DNA of 64,000 nucleotides from Ancylostoma caninum (GCA_037903475.1 JBAJFG010000071.1:308001-372000); one strand, 5' to 3'; positions 48,061 through 60,770 are shown, numbered from the stretch's first letter. The notes: a model not told the origin generated them from the letters alone. Made by a program: numbers and translations.

Positions 48061-51000
48061 GAAGCCATGATCCCTCCCTATTACTTCATGGTTCCGTATA
48101 ACCTCATATCGTTAACAACCCTACATATGCGTACTATTTTTCCTTCATCCCGTCGAATCCTAGTACAGTTGAAGCATCAAATCTTTGAGCCACGTTTATA
48201 CCCGCTTCAGGCTGTATCACCCTTGCTGCATATTGTTAACGTCGTCCGACCTACTTGCGATCTCCGATATCCCGTCATTGAATGCCCCCGCGCCCACGTC
48301 GACGTACCGGCCATCGCTTGAAGCCTCCTCAGTCTTCGTCTACCGTCTTCGCCAGCCGGTCTTCTCCAGAGCTGTCGGCTGTGTCCGAGGTTAAACCCCT
48401 ATCTTTCCTTCGCTTTATTCATCCTCCTACTAGGTGTTTTGTACCAAGAGCGAAATAAACGCTAGACACGCAACTTGTTCTGTGATCGCTATTGAAACAT
48501 ACTCAGAGATTCTGGGACGAGGAACGCAGGCCGAACACGTTCGAACAGCGGTTAGACCGCGAGGTGAAAGCTCATTTTGTCGCCCCACGAACTGCGTTCG
48601 TCCCGGAAAGGCTGAATTCCAGATGCGATGAACTGGTTTTAGATGTCTCAAACCTAGGATCGCAGCTCAATCTGGGCGCAGGGCTGTGCTCGTACTGTAG
48701 ACTTGGGTAAGTGGATACTTACCCAAGCTCATCCAAAAATAGTTCCGAACGCGTACGCGCTTCCCGCAGCAGCGCATGGGGTATGCGATCCCGCGGCTTC
48801 CACATCCGCGCCGCACGCGTCCGCACCGCACGGATCTCGTCTGATCGGTCACTGCACTGAGCCATGGTTTTACCCAGGCCTCAGCCAGCCTGACGAGTTT
48901 CGCTGGGCTCGCCTTGTCTCCGCCGAAGCGAAGACACAACTAAACTTTGATGCTCAACCAGCGGCTTATATACACCTCCCAGGAGGCGTGTCGCCACTTG
49001 GAAAGGAGCAGGCAGCACGCAGGTCGAACGGCACGACATCGGGCAAAAAACGTAGCCGAAACACGAGGTTTGCTGCTCTTAGGCAGCAGTTCTTCCTCTT
49101 CCAGCAACGCCTGCCTTCCATTTCCTGGAGTGTGGCTTGGCAGGTTGTGTTTCGTTTGCCTTATCCAGTTATATGAGTAGGGTTTAACCCTCTTATCTAT
49201 CTCACACCTATCATTGTTGCTCACACTTTGGGTTTTACATCGGTCAAGCGTGCATTAGTCTCAGGCACAGTTGTCGTATGAGGAGTTGGGACCCAGCGAA
49301 CTCCGATGCTGTCGTGGTGGCAACCGTTTCCTTAAGCTGCCGCCACAACGGCTACATGACTATACCGTGGACATCACGCCGCTCTTCACTAGATCCATGG
49401 AGCACTCCGCCCCCCCCCCCCTTCTATGTACGTACTATTCATTTAATTCCGTCACACGTTTCGTCGTTACGTGTCCCTGAACCTTCGCCTCCTTTGTTTG
49501 CGCTTTTGGGCTATATTTGGACTTTATTCATGGTCTTCTCAACCTTTTACGTTGGCGTCTCTCATATGTTTTATCCTATCCATGAGACCCAATCTCGTAC
49601 CCTATCGCCCCTCACACCTACTTCTAAGTCCAATTTCTAGCATTCTCGTTGTGGACAATCAGAGAAACCTCTTTTCATTAGTTCACCACTCCGGTTCTGC
49701 CAGGTAAAGACATGTTTACTCTCGTCTCATTTATGGCTTCCACGGCTGAGCACGTGAATACGTGTTTAGTCTTGTTCCAAGAACGCCTGTGCCCTCTCAC
49801 TTCCCCACATTCCACAGTGAATGTGGCGTACGGATGGAGTCATGAAGGGTGAATTATAGTCAATTACTCAGACAATTCCAGGGGCAAAGCTCGATTCGCT
49901 CCACTAAACTTTACAGGCGAAAGATTTGACCGAGGGTCCACAGCGGGCCAACTGCGCAGGAAAGTTGGGTGTGTTGAGGGCTAATAGCGGGTGTCGTTCG
50001 TTTGCGGGCCTTAAGAGAGCAACAATCGGGTTGATGCGCTACATCCGCTGTTCAACACGGAACATGCTAAGTCGCTTACATGTGACCGCTCATGCATGGA
50101 GGCTGATCGCGCAATTTTCTTGTTGAAGTAACGGCTCGGAAGACACCTCAGATCGGTCAATGATGAAGTTTTGAAATTATGCAATTTCGAAGTTCGTCTT
50201 CATTTCCACTTTTTCATTTTTAAATTCCGATATTTGTGTGTTGTGATGTTCGCTCATTTCGTGTAACTGAGAATTTGCATTATTTTCCCCGTCCGGTCGT
50301 TGCACAATTTGTTTCATATATGCATTTCCATCTATCCAATTTTATTTTAGGTGTAAAATGCCACAATACATCAGGAAGCATGGTTTACGCGACTACGGAA
50401 TTAAGTTCCTGAGTACATCGGTGAGAGTTTAACGAGTCAACTTTCTTTATTTAGTATTGATGGAAGAGAGGATTAGACAGAGAAGCATGATGAGGGAGCA
50501 TCTAGATAGACTGTCTTCACAATCATGCTCGAGAGATCTGAGTGTGGAAGCCGGCAGACAACAGATATGTGAAGGTACCGATCTTTTATAAGAGTTCAAC
50601 AAGAAGTGTACGAAATTCTTCGAGCGTTAGTTACGCTTAGCATTTTCTATTATTGGAGCAAATCTTACTCGGTAACTGCAGTGATGCTGGTTTGTGGTAA
50701 ATGAGCAGATGGAAACCTCAATCACATCCGAAATGAGTATGTTCAGTCATAGGAGACCTATTTTTATTTGGGAACGAAAGGCTGGTTTTCCTAAGGTGGG
50801 AATAGAAAAATTCTTTATCACGCTTCTTACATTCATCACTTTGGCATCTCTGCGGAAGAGGTTGGCATGATGGAGGAACTGATGACAGTTTTGTACGGAT
50901 TCCCGCCGCCTATTACAGTGAGTACATTGCAGTGAGTACATTCGGTCCTACGAGTATGAATATTACGTCAACATGCAGAACTGACTGCCGAACAATGTAC

Positions 51001-51162
51001 GTATAATCTTCATCTGTAAGCCCTATAGCCCTTCTCTAAAGTACTGCCTTTTAGCGTCACGCTAAACGCGACCGTCGATCACGTCAAGAAGAACACGAAT
51101 GTGTCGCTTCTGTCGGTGAACACTACGACGCAAGCTACGACATCGTCTTCGAGGATAACTGA
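48061..51162 (+). CDS. Unrecognised host gene, six 3' exons and a probable upstream exon
   Basis: Six exons fit in phase: 49265-49431, 49641-49703, 50351-50412, 50455-50574, 50796-50917 and 51055-51162 (TGA). Acceptors: TCTCAG, TTTCTAG, TTTTAG, ATTTAG, CCTAAG, TTTTAG; donors GTACTA, GTAAAG, GTACAT, GTACCG, GTGAGT. The roughly 213-residue C-terminal part contains LPPQRLHDYTVDITPLFTRS, YIRKHGLRDYGIKFL, ILMEERIRQRSMMREHLDRL, ILYHASYIHHFGISAEEVGM, MMEELMTVLYGFPP and ends SVGEHYDASYDIVFEDN. No family is recognised; there is no membrane segment in this part. A coding exon probably begins at 48061 after TTTTTACAG, but its frame is ambiguous (Pro/Ser-rich SRSSPELSAVSE is one choice that would join in phase 0). 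Repeat R lies in the intron. Confidence 0.6.
48485..49182 (-). repeat. Dispersed repeat R, copy 2 (inverse)
   Basis: Inverse of 27387-27970 with extra internal sequence near 48735-48860 (CCGCACGCGTCCGCACCGC). Lies in an intron of the gene ending at 51162. Confidence 0.7.
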
Positions 51163-52465
51163 CTTCACTACCGGTACCCAGCACTTTCCACACTTTCGAT
51201 ATTGTTGTCTCCTTGACTCATTTTCCTCCCCATGATAGAATTGTTTGGCGGAGTTATGCCCTTTTTCTCTTTATCATTCTGAGCAACATTTTTTGGTCAT
51301 GACAAATGTTTCGCAGACGTTTTGGACTAAAACCTCAGTTAGCATACCTTTTGGCCATTTCGAGGACAGAGACTCACAAAAAATCTGCTGTGTTATCGCT
51401 TAGTTTCTCCAGAAGGAACAAAATTTTGCCTACATCCGCTTGTTTTGTCTTCTACGAAAGAAACGGAAGTCAGTGAAACGTCCGTTTTGACGAGATTTTT
51501 TTTGCTACTTACTGCTAGCTTTTTTTCCTGAATCTAACCGCACACTAGTGCAGACACTATCATCAATACGGAGAAGCGTTTTTGACGATGACGATTTCAA
51601 ACTCACACATTTTTAAGTAATGTGACTACTTTGCCCCATTTTGCTCTGACATCTGAATGTCTTACCTCATCTCTCGCTACAAAGCAATTCTGGGGTTCTT
51701 TAAAATATGAAGTACCTTTTCCAGTCGAGCTTTCCTTCACTACTAGCTTCATTAACTGTTTCCATCTCCAGTCTGGCGCTGCCTGTGGTTCTCATTAGAA
51801 TATTCACCCCTGGATCATCTACCTTTTTAGCTGCATGTGCAGCCCATCTTCCCTCATATTGTTTAAACAATATCGTGTCTTTCCAACTTAAAGTTCTTGA
51901 TTAGGTACCGATTTTTTTCTTTCCCAATTATGCACTTATTTTTAGTTAGATGTGTAGTCATGTGGTCATAAGTTTCCAATGAAGTGCTTTTCTACTGTAT
52001 TGAAGCAGCTTTTAATAAATATATTTGGTCGTATAATCGTTTAATTGTTTCAGGTGTCATTCGTCAATGGTGTTAACCAGTTGACTGCACTGAAACAGAA
52101 CAGTCAACTGATTAATAGCAGTGACGAATGACGCCTGAGAACAGTCTAAAGAAGCAGAATTAGAGGGCCTAAAGAGGGCCAATACCAGGGCGTTCCGGCC
52201 CAAACGCGCGAGCGACATGGGCGAGAACGGGGCTTCGCTCGTTTCTTGCGTCGCCCCCCGCTCGTTCGGAACTCTGCTTTCCAGATTCTTGCCCCTGGAA
52301 TAGTCTGAGTAAGCCGGTACTGGTAGAAGGACCATACAACGAGACGCTGTCGTTTTTAATCAATATCAAGTATGCCTGATAGTGCACAACCGCACAGTCT
52401 ACCTTCAATCTGTGAATGCATCAATAAGTGTCTCTTTTCTGAACCGCCTATATGTATAGTACATA
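51163..52465. other. No gene seen
   Basis: AT-rich. A 16-19-bp inverted pair around CAGGYGTCATTCGTCA at 52053 and 52120, with GTTAACCAGTTGACTG and CAGTCAACTGATTAAT, makes a small hairpin. Confidence 0.4.
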
Positions 52466-52964
52466 CCAGTCTGGCCGTCCGGCTAACGCCGGACTTCCAG
52501 ACTTCTACTGATGCCCGCTTCGCTCGCATACTCCGCATACGATGCAGAAAAAAAGGTGGACAGATTTTGTAGATCCTATATCCTCCCGAGTAAGTTCATC
52601 GACTTTTGGAAAGCTCTCGATTGCGTGAGCGATAGCCTTCCTCCACGTGGGAGAAGTAATTTCTTTTGATTGGCCCTAGTAGCCGTTGTTAATTGGACGT
52701 AGCCGATTCACTGGAAATGCTCTCTTGAAATAATCTATCTTTAGCAGGTTGTTGTAATAACTCAAGTGATAAGGGTCTGCCCATGTATAAAAACAGAGTG
52801 AAGGGTGGGGTCGATTCAGATACAAATGGACTGGAATGAGGAGGGGAATACGGATAGGAATAGCGTGCACCTAGGTCACATAGATAGAAGGAATAGCCGG
52901 AACGGTTGCCAGGGCACCATTCATGGAGAAATTTACCTAGGCCGTGATGAACTTCCTTTTCTGG

Positions 52965-54310
52965 ACGCGGGCGCCCTTATCACAACGCTGGACCGTCATG
53001 CGTTTCCCCACCTTTGGGCGCCGGCGCACCCTTATCACAGTGGTGGGCCCGTCTCCCCCACTTCTGCGCGCCGGCGCACTCTCATCACAGTGGTGGGCCC
53101 GTCTCCCCCATTTCTGCGCGCCGGCGCACTCTCATCACAGTGGTGGGCCCGTCTCCCCCATTTCTGCGCGCCGGCGCACCCTTATCACAGTGGTGGACCC
53201 ATTTTCCCCACTTCTGCGCGCCGGCGCACTCTCATCACAGTGGTGGGCCCGTCTCCCCCACTTCTGGCGCCGGCGCACCCTTATCACAGTGGTGGACCAT
53301 CTCCCCCACTTCTGGCGCCGGCGCACCCTTATCACCAGTGGTGGCACCCTTATCACAGTGGTGGACCCGTCTCCCCCACTTCTGGGCGCCGGCGCACCCT
53401 TATCACAGTGGTGGGCCCGTCTCCCCCAATTCTGCGCGCCGGCGCACCCTTATCACAGTGATGAACCCATCTCCCCCACATCTGGGTGCCGGCGCACCCT
53501 TATCACAGTGGTGGACCCGTTTCCCCCACTTCTGCGCGCCGGCGCACTCTCATCACAGTGGTGGGCCCGTCTCCCCCATTTCTGCGCGCCGGCGCACTCT
53601 CATCACAGTGGTGGGCCCGTCTCCCCCATTTCTGCGCGCCGGCGCACCCTTATCACAGTGGTGGACCCATTTTCCCCACTTCTGCGCGCCGGCGCAGTCT
53701 CATCCCAGTGGTGGGCCCGTCTCCCCCATTTCTGCGCGCCGGCGCACCCTTATCACAGTGGTGGACCCATCTCCCCCACATCTGGGTGCCGGCGCACTCT
53801 TATCACAGTGGTGGACCCGTTTCCCCCACTTCTGCGCGCCGGCGCACTCTCATCACAGTGGTGGGCCCGTTTCCCCCATTTCTGCGCGCCGGCGCAGCCT
53901 TATCACAGTGGTGGACCCATCTCCCCCACATCTGGGTGCCGGCGCACCCTTATCACAGTGGTGGACCCGTTTCCCCCATTTCTGCGCGCTGGCGCACCCT
54001 TATCACAGTGGTGGACCCATCTCCCCCACATCTGGGTGCCGGCGCACTCTCATCACAGTGGTGGGCCCGTTTCCCCCATTTCTGCGCGCCGGCGCACCCT
54101 TATCACAGTGGTGGACCCATCTCCCCCACATCTGGGTGCCGGCGCACCCTTATCACAGTGGTGGACCCGTTTCCCCCATTTCTGCGCGCTGGCGCACCCT
54201 TATCACAGTGGTGGACCCATCTCCCCCCCCCCCCTTCTGGGCGCTGGCGCAGCCCTTATCACAGTTGTGAACCCATCTCCCCCACTTCTGGGCGCCGGCG
54301 CAGCCCTTCT
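52965..54310. repeat. 50-bp tandem array, about 27 units
   Basis: Unit CAGTGGTGGGCCCGTCTCCC then CCATTTCTGCGCGCCGGCGC and ACTCTTATCA. Period 50 is seen directly at 53041/53091/53141. Three or four unit variants are interspersed. Shares the core GCGCCGGCGCACCCTTATCA with the 59-bp arrays. Confidence 0.95.
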
Positions 54311-54444
54311 GTATTGACTCCATTGACGGACCCGTTGCACATTCTCCAACCTTCTCCTCGATCTCATCCCAACCCCACTCAACCATACCACACCCATTCC
54401 TAGACTTTTATATGATCTCACAATCACGATCACTGACCAATCGT

Positions 54445-55744
54445 ACTCTGAACTTTCGTACCACTGTGGGCCCACCGTTATCCCATGGTGGACCCCCAAC
54501 CGACACTGGGCCCACCGTTACCCTCCAGTCATCCCCCAGATATCCCCCTATTATGATGTCCGCCCCACTTATCCCACCGTTAGCCCACCATTGTCATCAG
54601 TCCCATGGCGCGCCCACCTTTTCCCTACGGTGGGCCCACCGTGCTCCGAGAATCCATGGTGGAACCTCCGTTTGCCCACCCTTTGCCCACTATTAGCCCA
54701 TATTTCCGTTTTTTCCACCGTTGAACCACCTTTTGCCCACCATTTGCCCACCGTTATCCCACCTATCCCAATTCCGCCTTACTCCCCGTTTTAACCATCA
54801 AAAGCCCACCATTTGCCCACCTTTACCTCATCTAAAGACCTGCCCAGCGGGAGCGTGTTTGCAGAATGACATAGGTATTTGATGAAAACATCATCATTCA
54901 TTGTGTTTGCTGGTTCCATTCCATTTATCCGATTCCGCTCCCGCTTGTGGTGTGTTCCTCTGGACTTGTACTAACTCTGAGACTCCGGCACGGCAGACGG
55001 CGTAAACGATTGTAGCAAAAGTATGATGCGAACTCTCCTTGATGAAGTGAGGATTTTGTTTCAGTGCTTACTTCAGTACTAGCTCTTTTAGGTATTCTTT
55101 GCCGTAGTCAGTGGGCACATACCGTAACTAATTGTTAGAAGAGGAGTAATTGAGTCGACGCTCGTGAATGCTCAAATATCGTACATTCCTTCTGACTTCT
55201 TCACGAGGAAGAAGGCCTGTCCAAGTACGTGAGTAGATAACCTCCGAAATGTTCGTTCCAAATGGATGAAAATCCTGCTCATATTCAGGCCACATAGAAA
55301 TGCAAAGTCCTTGGTTTCGCTCCACTCGCGAAACATTGTTGTTCTGTTGCAGTCATGATCGTACTGTTTTTTAAATGCCAATATGTTGGAAATAAATCAC
55401 TATGCTGTTATGTAGTGTTTATCCAGAAAAAGGTGATCAGGACACGATGAGAATGTGGGCGGAAGAGCATGATGACCCCCGCCTAACTCATTGAATTACC
55501 CCCTATTCACCCCTGGAAGTGCCCTCATTAACCCTCGGAAATACTCCGATTAAACCCTGGAAAATCCCTGGAAATCCCCAGTTTCTCCACAGAAATCCCA
55601 CAGTTCCCCCCTCATAAATCCCCCAGTTAGCCCAGGGTGGCCCCACGAATAGCCCGCGGTGGCCCCACTGTTTGCCCATGGTTGACGTGCCGAACATTAA
55701 CCATGGGATAACGGTGGGCCCACCGTGGTACGAAAGTTCAGAGT
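54445..55744. mobile_element. Foldback element inside Helitron C
   Basis: Starts ACTCTGAACTTTCGTACCAC and continues TGTGGGCCCACCGTTATCCC; the exact inverse with few mismatches ends at 55744. The flank arms are rich in CCACCATTTGCCCACC words. No coding sequence and no clear target duplication. Confidence 0.75.
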
Positions 55745-55829
55745 AGAATTTCGTAACAATCTGACACACATACATACTTACATACAGACAGACATGAAAA
55801 CAGACTAAGCCCGTTATTATAAGTCATGA

Positions 55830-56619
55830 TAGTTGGTAGGTAGTCGGCGTATTGTTGGACTTTGATGAACGGGTGAATTTTTAATTTCAAAGGCAAGTCT
55901 GCTGTATAAATCAGGAACGAAGTAGTACTCCTCCCTGAAAACACCTAGTGTACACGTAGTTCCTTCAAAATTCGTTCACAGCTTTGATAGTAGAAGAAAT
56001 GCAAACGCAAATATGATATGAACGTATAGGCCGCTGACCTTCTACCCTTATAGAATCTTTTTCAGAAGAATTCCATGATCCACGCTATCAACAGCCTTGG
56101 AAAAGTAAAACTAGATCACACCAACGGACCTGCGATTAATGAGCACAGTGTACCAATCATGAGAGCGTCAGCTAAAAGGCATTCGCGAAGAAATCGTGGT
56201 GCTCTGGTGGTATTATTTGGTTTTTCAGCAGCCACGGGATGAATAGATCGAGAATCGTTTTTTTTTCAGCACTTTCATTGGGGGCGGATTTATATTAATG
56301 GGCCAAGATTCAAATATAAGACAAGCACCATTTCTCTTTTGAACTTCCGTAACTATAGCTTCTTTCCGAATTTTGAGAGCTTGTTCGAAACACAAGGCAA
56401 CATTAAAAATGAGAGCTAACAGGTGGTAAAGATGTAGATATATGCTGTACACGTAAAAGTGTTTGTTGTCCTTGTTCTCTCTTCTGGTTGTTCTTCGGGG
56501 GAATTCTAGTGTGGTGCTTTTGTGCTGTTTTAATCTTTTTGGTCTCTCCTACATCTCTTTTGAAGTGGTGTTCTTCAATTAGGAAGTTCTCACGTCTTGA
56601 TCTCTTGTCAGCGGTGCCT
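55830..56619. other. No gene seen
   Basis: No coding frame supported. Confidence 0.35.
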
Positions 56620-58190
56620 CGCGGCGTGGAAAATTCCTATCGCGGCCTCGCAGGAATTTCGCGCGACTGTACTATCTCGCCGCGCCTAGGCGGGGTTTCT
56701 CAGGGCGCGCACTATATAAGGCGCCCCTTAACCATATCGATATACTCAGTTTTGACTGTGCGCCGATCGAGGACGGTATACGATAAGGACGAGGAATAGC
56801 GATCGAGTGTGCACCTTAAGCGGTGTACAGCAATAGGATAGGACAGTCCCGTAGAAGGCCTTGGACTATCCAAGTGATCGAATTCTCGCGGTTAGCGTGA
56901 GCGCCCCGGTGGTTCAGCCACAAGCTCAGGGAGGACTCTACAACCTTCTAAGGCGTGTGTACGCAAGTCCGCGTCTAGCAGGGAGTTTTCTTTCTTGGGC
57001 GTGCGTACCTATAGTCCGCGTCCGTTAAGTTGCGCGTGGGACCTAGGTAACTAGCGCTGAGTTCTCTCCTGTAACCGCGCTCTGACTCGGGGTAGTAGAT
57101 CTAAGCGCAGTCGCACTTGAGTCCTGCTGCTCGCGTTGAGAATCTCTCACGTGAGCATATTTCGTAATCTCGCCCATTCGTCAGATTGGGCCGGCGCACA
57201 CCGTGCCCTTTTGTATATATCTGTAGATAGTATAATAGTCCTATATTTAATCCCTCATTTACCTCACTCATTTATTTGTGGTCTCATTTACATATATCTG
57301 ATCCTCACTTATTTTATTCACTTATACTTGCCTTAAAACTTGAAGCGCCTTAGTTTAGTCTGCGAATAAAGCACCTTACTCTACCTAGTGTTCTGGTAAA
57401 CGGAAGCGGTTTCGACCATGGTTACTTTGAGAACATTTGATTGAAAGATTTATTTTTGTGTTGCCTTGCGTGAGGAGTTGAACGACTCCGGAACCTTAGC
57501 TGACTTTCCTGTTTCAGAACGTGGCTTACAATCGACCGAGCCGTTCTGATCTCGCATAGCAGCGTTCGACTAGCAGCGTTCGACTAGAGCAGTGTCCAAT
57601 TGGTAAGTCTTACTTGTGGATATGCGGTCGGCGCATCAGGAGGAGGAGGCTAGGGTCCCGGTGCACGGGACGGGGGCGGAACCCGAACGGGTTCCAAACC
57701 CAACCGGCAGTGCTCGCCTCAGGAGGCGGCTTTCGCCAACGTCGGTGGAGATAGCCTGTATGGTGGAGCCAACGCTCGCCGTGAGCCTGGGAGAACCCGT
57801 CGGGGCAATCGTAGGAGGAGGGTCCAACGTAACGTGGGCCCAGGGTCTTCTCTTGCTTCGACCTCTAGCTGGGATCCGGGTAGCTCCACTGATGCTCGAC
57901 CGAGCGAGGGGGCGCAAGCCACTCGCCCTGGTCCGTTGGTGGGTAGATCGAGGACCGGTGGACCCTCTCGGGGCACTAAAGCCAATCCTCCCGCAGGGTC
58001 ATCAGGGTCTAGTAAGACCTTTTCGTTAAGCTGGGCAGGGGGCGCAAGGTCGGCAGCCTCGAACCCCTCAGTTACACCTGGCTTAGGACCGGGACCTCCC
58101 TCTAAACCGACCAACCCAACATTGACAAAGAATGTAAGCACAACTTTTGTAGAATGTTTGAGGAACGGCAACGTGAGCTGCAGACGTTGA
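56620..58190 (+). mobile_element. LTR-like retroelement start, 3' truncated
   Basis: ACTATATAAGGCGCC at about 56710 and CGAATAAAGC at 57363 give a TATA-to-polyA pair 650 bp apart in a region much richer in GC and CpG than its neighbours. A direct repeat CAGCGTTCGACTAG lies at 57562-57590. An ATG-led frame starts at 57616 (MDMRSAHQEEEARVPVHG) and, with a shift near 57830, continues as a Ser/Gly/Pro-rich stretch (SSLASTSSWDPGSST) to about 58190. Looks like an LTR followed by the start of a Gag-like ORF; a LINE ORF1 is possible. Confidence 0.45.
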
Positions 58191-58822
58191 AGGGTAAGAG
58201 ATTCTCAGGTAATTCAGCAGATCGGTAAGATCAATATAAATACTGGAAAGTTTGTTTCGAGGATATCGCGTATCCACACTGGGCGCTGCTCTTGGGACGG
58301 AATCGGCGGGAAAGTGCTGGGAAAATGTCAAGAGCATTAGCCTTTTGAATGTCGCCAAAGGAGTAGTTGTTATCATCATCAGTTGAACACGAAGTCTTGG
58401 AGGAATCGCTCATTATATAAAGTAGATGCGAGTATAGAGACCTAATATGATGTTTAGCTAACAACAGGTCTTTCACAGCAGGCCGAAAACGTGCAAAGAT
58501 GGAAGAAATTAAGGGCGGAACACTCCTTCTTATACAATTATTAGCGGTGAAATTTGCTGCAGATTCGGAAATTTTAAGTTTTGGGAAAACAATGACTTCG
58601 TATGACCAGGATAGACAATTGGTTTAAGCTGGTGATAGAACCAAAAAAGAATAAAAGAAAACATGCGCAAAAATCCAGATAGTTGATGATCGGGAACGAA
58701 ATGATGATACTTTTACTTCTTCTGCCACCCAGGTTGTTAGGTAGTAAACTTTATTGGCCGGACGTTTCGAAAAGATCGGCGTCTTCAGAGGCCTAAAAGT
58801 GGCTCGCGGTTCTTATCTGTGA
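58191..58822. other. Unassigned, with Penelope-type hammerhead remnant
   Basis: Minus strand at 58790-58755 reads CTGAAGACGCCGATC then CGAAACGTCCGG, a hammerhead-like core with damaged stem II, often seen at Penelope ends. A minus-strand frame from 58413 (MSDSSKTSCSTDDDNNYSFG) of about 60 codons is a weak exon candidate. Confidence 0.35.
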
Positions 58823-60770
58823 TTGAAACCGTCAAACGTCTCCACTAACCCTGCAAGTTTCCCAATATTACCCCAAGCTTGCTACTACAAAAGACCCAGG
58901 ACGAAAGGTAAATCAACCTTGCCACCACCGTTCTTGCCGAAAACCGCACAAGACTGTCGCTGCAGACAAGGACATGTAAGACTCACTTGGCGGCCCGCAT
59001 CTTATGGTACTTACAGTCTTCAACTCGCTGATTCGTTAACGAAATTCTTTAATCCAATTATAGCGGAGAAGGTGCCCGTGGACTGGCAGCGAAGCACTAC
59101 CTTCCCAATCTGGAAGGGCAGGAGTAGCCCCGCTGACTGCGCGAACTATAGACCAACCCGTCTGTTGTCGCATACCATGAAGGTCTTCGAACGCATCATT
59201 GACCGTCGGATTCGCGAAATCGTCCAGCTATCTCCCAACCAATGCGGCTTTGTATCCGGATGCGGCACTACCGATGCCATCCACGGCGCCCGTTTCCTGT
59301 TCAAGAAACATCGTGAAAAGAAAAGACAATTGCTTTCCTAGCTTTCCTAGATCTGGAGAAGGCCTTTGACCGCGTCCCCCACGGAGTCATTTGGTTCGCT
59401 CTGTGGCTTCACGGCATTCCCGAAGAGCTAATCGAATGGGTGCGGATTCTTTACGCCGACCACAGGAGTAAAGTGCAGGCGGAGTTCGCTATAACCGTGG
59501 GCGTACGCCGAGGCTCAGCCCTTTTCCCGCTTCTTTTCATCGTAGTCATGGATGTCATCACTAAGGACCTTCACAGACCAGCGCCAGGGACGCTGCTGTA
59601 CGTGGATGCCGTTATGCTAGCATCCGAAGACATGCGTGAACTTGAACGGCAGACACAAGCGTGGAGTGACCAGCTGGCACGGTTCGGCCTCCGCCTCAAC
59701 GTTAAGAAGACTAAGTATTTGGCCACCGACGAACACGAGTCCGGCACTATCAAAGTTAATGGCACGAATCTTTCGCGAACCGCTACGTTTAAATACCTCG
59801 GCTCAGTGGTTTCATTAGACGGCGGCTTTAGCCGTTTGGACAACAAAAAGTGTCCAACGGTACTTATTTATCGTGTTTAGTGTGCGTAATCGTGTCCAAT
59901 GACGTGTTCAAACATGTATAACCAGAAAAGGCCTGGTTTCCCTGTAATTTACAAACAATGCCTAACTTAATCCTATTTCTATTTTAGCCCTAAATATTTA
60001 CATAATACAAAATCGTTGTAGTTGTTGTACAACAACGAAATACACCTACAGTGGGCGTCAATGGTGCTGCGTTTTCAGCGGACTCGGGAAATTAGGAGAA
60101 GAAAAAGTTGGGCATTGTCTGGAAACTGCAGCAAATTCATGCGCTTCCGTGATTATACATGTCTGAACATGTCGTTGGACACTTTTTGTTGTCCAAACGG
60201 CTAAAGCCTCACACGGCAGCCTCGTCCATGAGATCACCGCACATGTCTCCGCTGCGTGGTTGAAGTGTCGCTTGCTGACTGGTGTGCTGTGCAACAAGCA
60301 CATACCAGACCGGCTCAAGTCGAAGATCTACCGTACCGTGGTACGTCCTGTCGCGCTGTATATTGCCGAGTACTGGCCCGCCACTAAGGAAATGGAACGC
60401 CGAATCAGTGTCACTGAGATGAGGATGCTGCGATGGATGGGTGGCATTACGCAGCTAGATCGCATATGCAACCAGCACATACAACAGCGATTTGGGAAAG
60501 CTGCGATAGCCGACAAGCTCCGTGAGGCGCGCCTGCGATGGTTTGAGCACGTTCTTCGCACTGATGGCAACAAAGTTTGTAGGATTGGCTTCGACGTAGA
60601 GGAACCAGGAAAGCGGCCTAAAGGACGATCAAAGCAACGATGGCTTGACACCCTACACGCTGACCTCAAGACGGCTGGGATCCATCCCGACCAAGCGCAC
60701 GACAGAGCACTCTGGCGTCAAAGGATCAGCAAAGCGGACCTCGCTGCGAAACGGGAAAAACGCTAAGAAG
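58823..60770 (+). mobile_element. Second LINE (RTE-like), 5' truncated and broken
   Basis: RT and C-terminal domain of a different non-LTR element. Frames: 58823-59341 (VPVDWQRSTTFPIWKGR, NQCGFVSGCGTTDAIHGARF), 59342-59440 shifted (LEKAFDRVP), 59440-59827 (VRRGSALFPLLFIVVMDV, YVDAVMLAS in place of YADDVMLAS, LNVKKTKYLATDEHES, TFKYLGSVVS) and, after a MITE, 60209-60766 (LLTGVLCNKHIPDRL, YRTVVRPVALY, TEMRMLRWMGGI, EARLRWFEHVLR, RPKGRSKQRWLDTLH). The catalytic Asp-Asp has become Asp-Ala, so it is inactive. Confidence 0.88.
59824..60208. mobile_element. 385-bp MITE with 36-bp inverted ends
   Basis: Perfect inverted ends GGCTTTAGCCGTTTGGACAA plus CAAAAAGTGTCCAACG at 59824-59859 and 60173-60208. 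It splits the LINE between YLGSVVSLDGG and SLVHEITAHV. ACATGTCTGAACATGT near the right end resembles a block in Helitrons B and D. Target duplication unclear (TA, or ACGGC). Confidence 0.8.

Larger units (their letters stand above)
52466..55829 (-). mobile_element. Non-autonomous Helitron-like element C
   Basis: Minus-strand 5' end TCATGACTTATAATAACGGG at 55829 after A, nearly identical to element A; 3' end CTGG at 52469-52466 before T, with GCGAGCGAAGCGGGCATCAG and the hairpin GTCCGGC-GTTA-GCCGGAC. Its array has 50-bp units. A 1.3-kb foldback element interrupts it at 54445-55744; element A shows the uninterrupted sequence. Confidence 0.82.

Noticed and set aside
52944..54317. Open frames up to 457 codons, Pro/His/Ala-rich
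   Set aside because: Same reason with a 50-bp repeat; all three frames are open and the sequence is a tandem array.
57636..58171. Minus-strand frames over the retroelement ORF
   Set aside because: GC-rich shadow frames opposite the plus-strand Gag-like reading.
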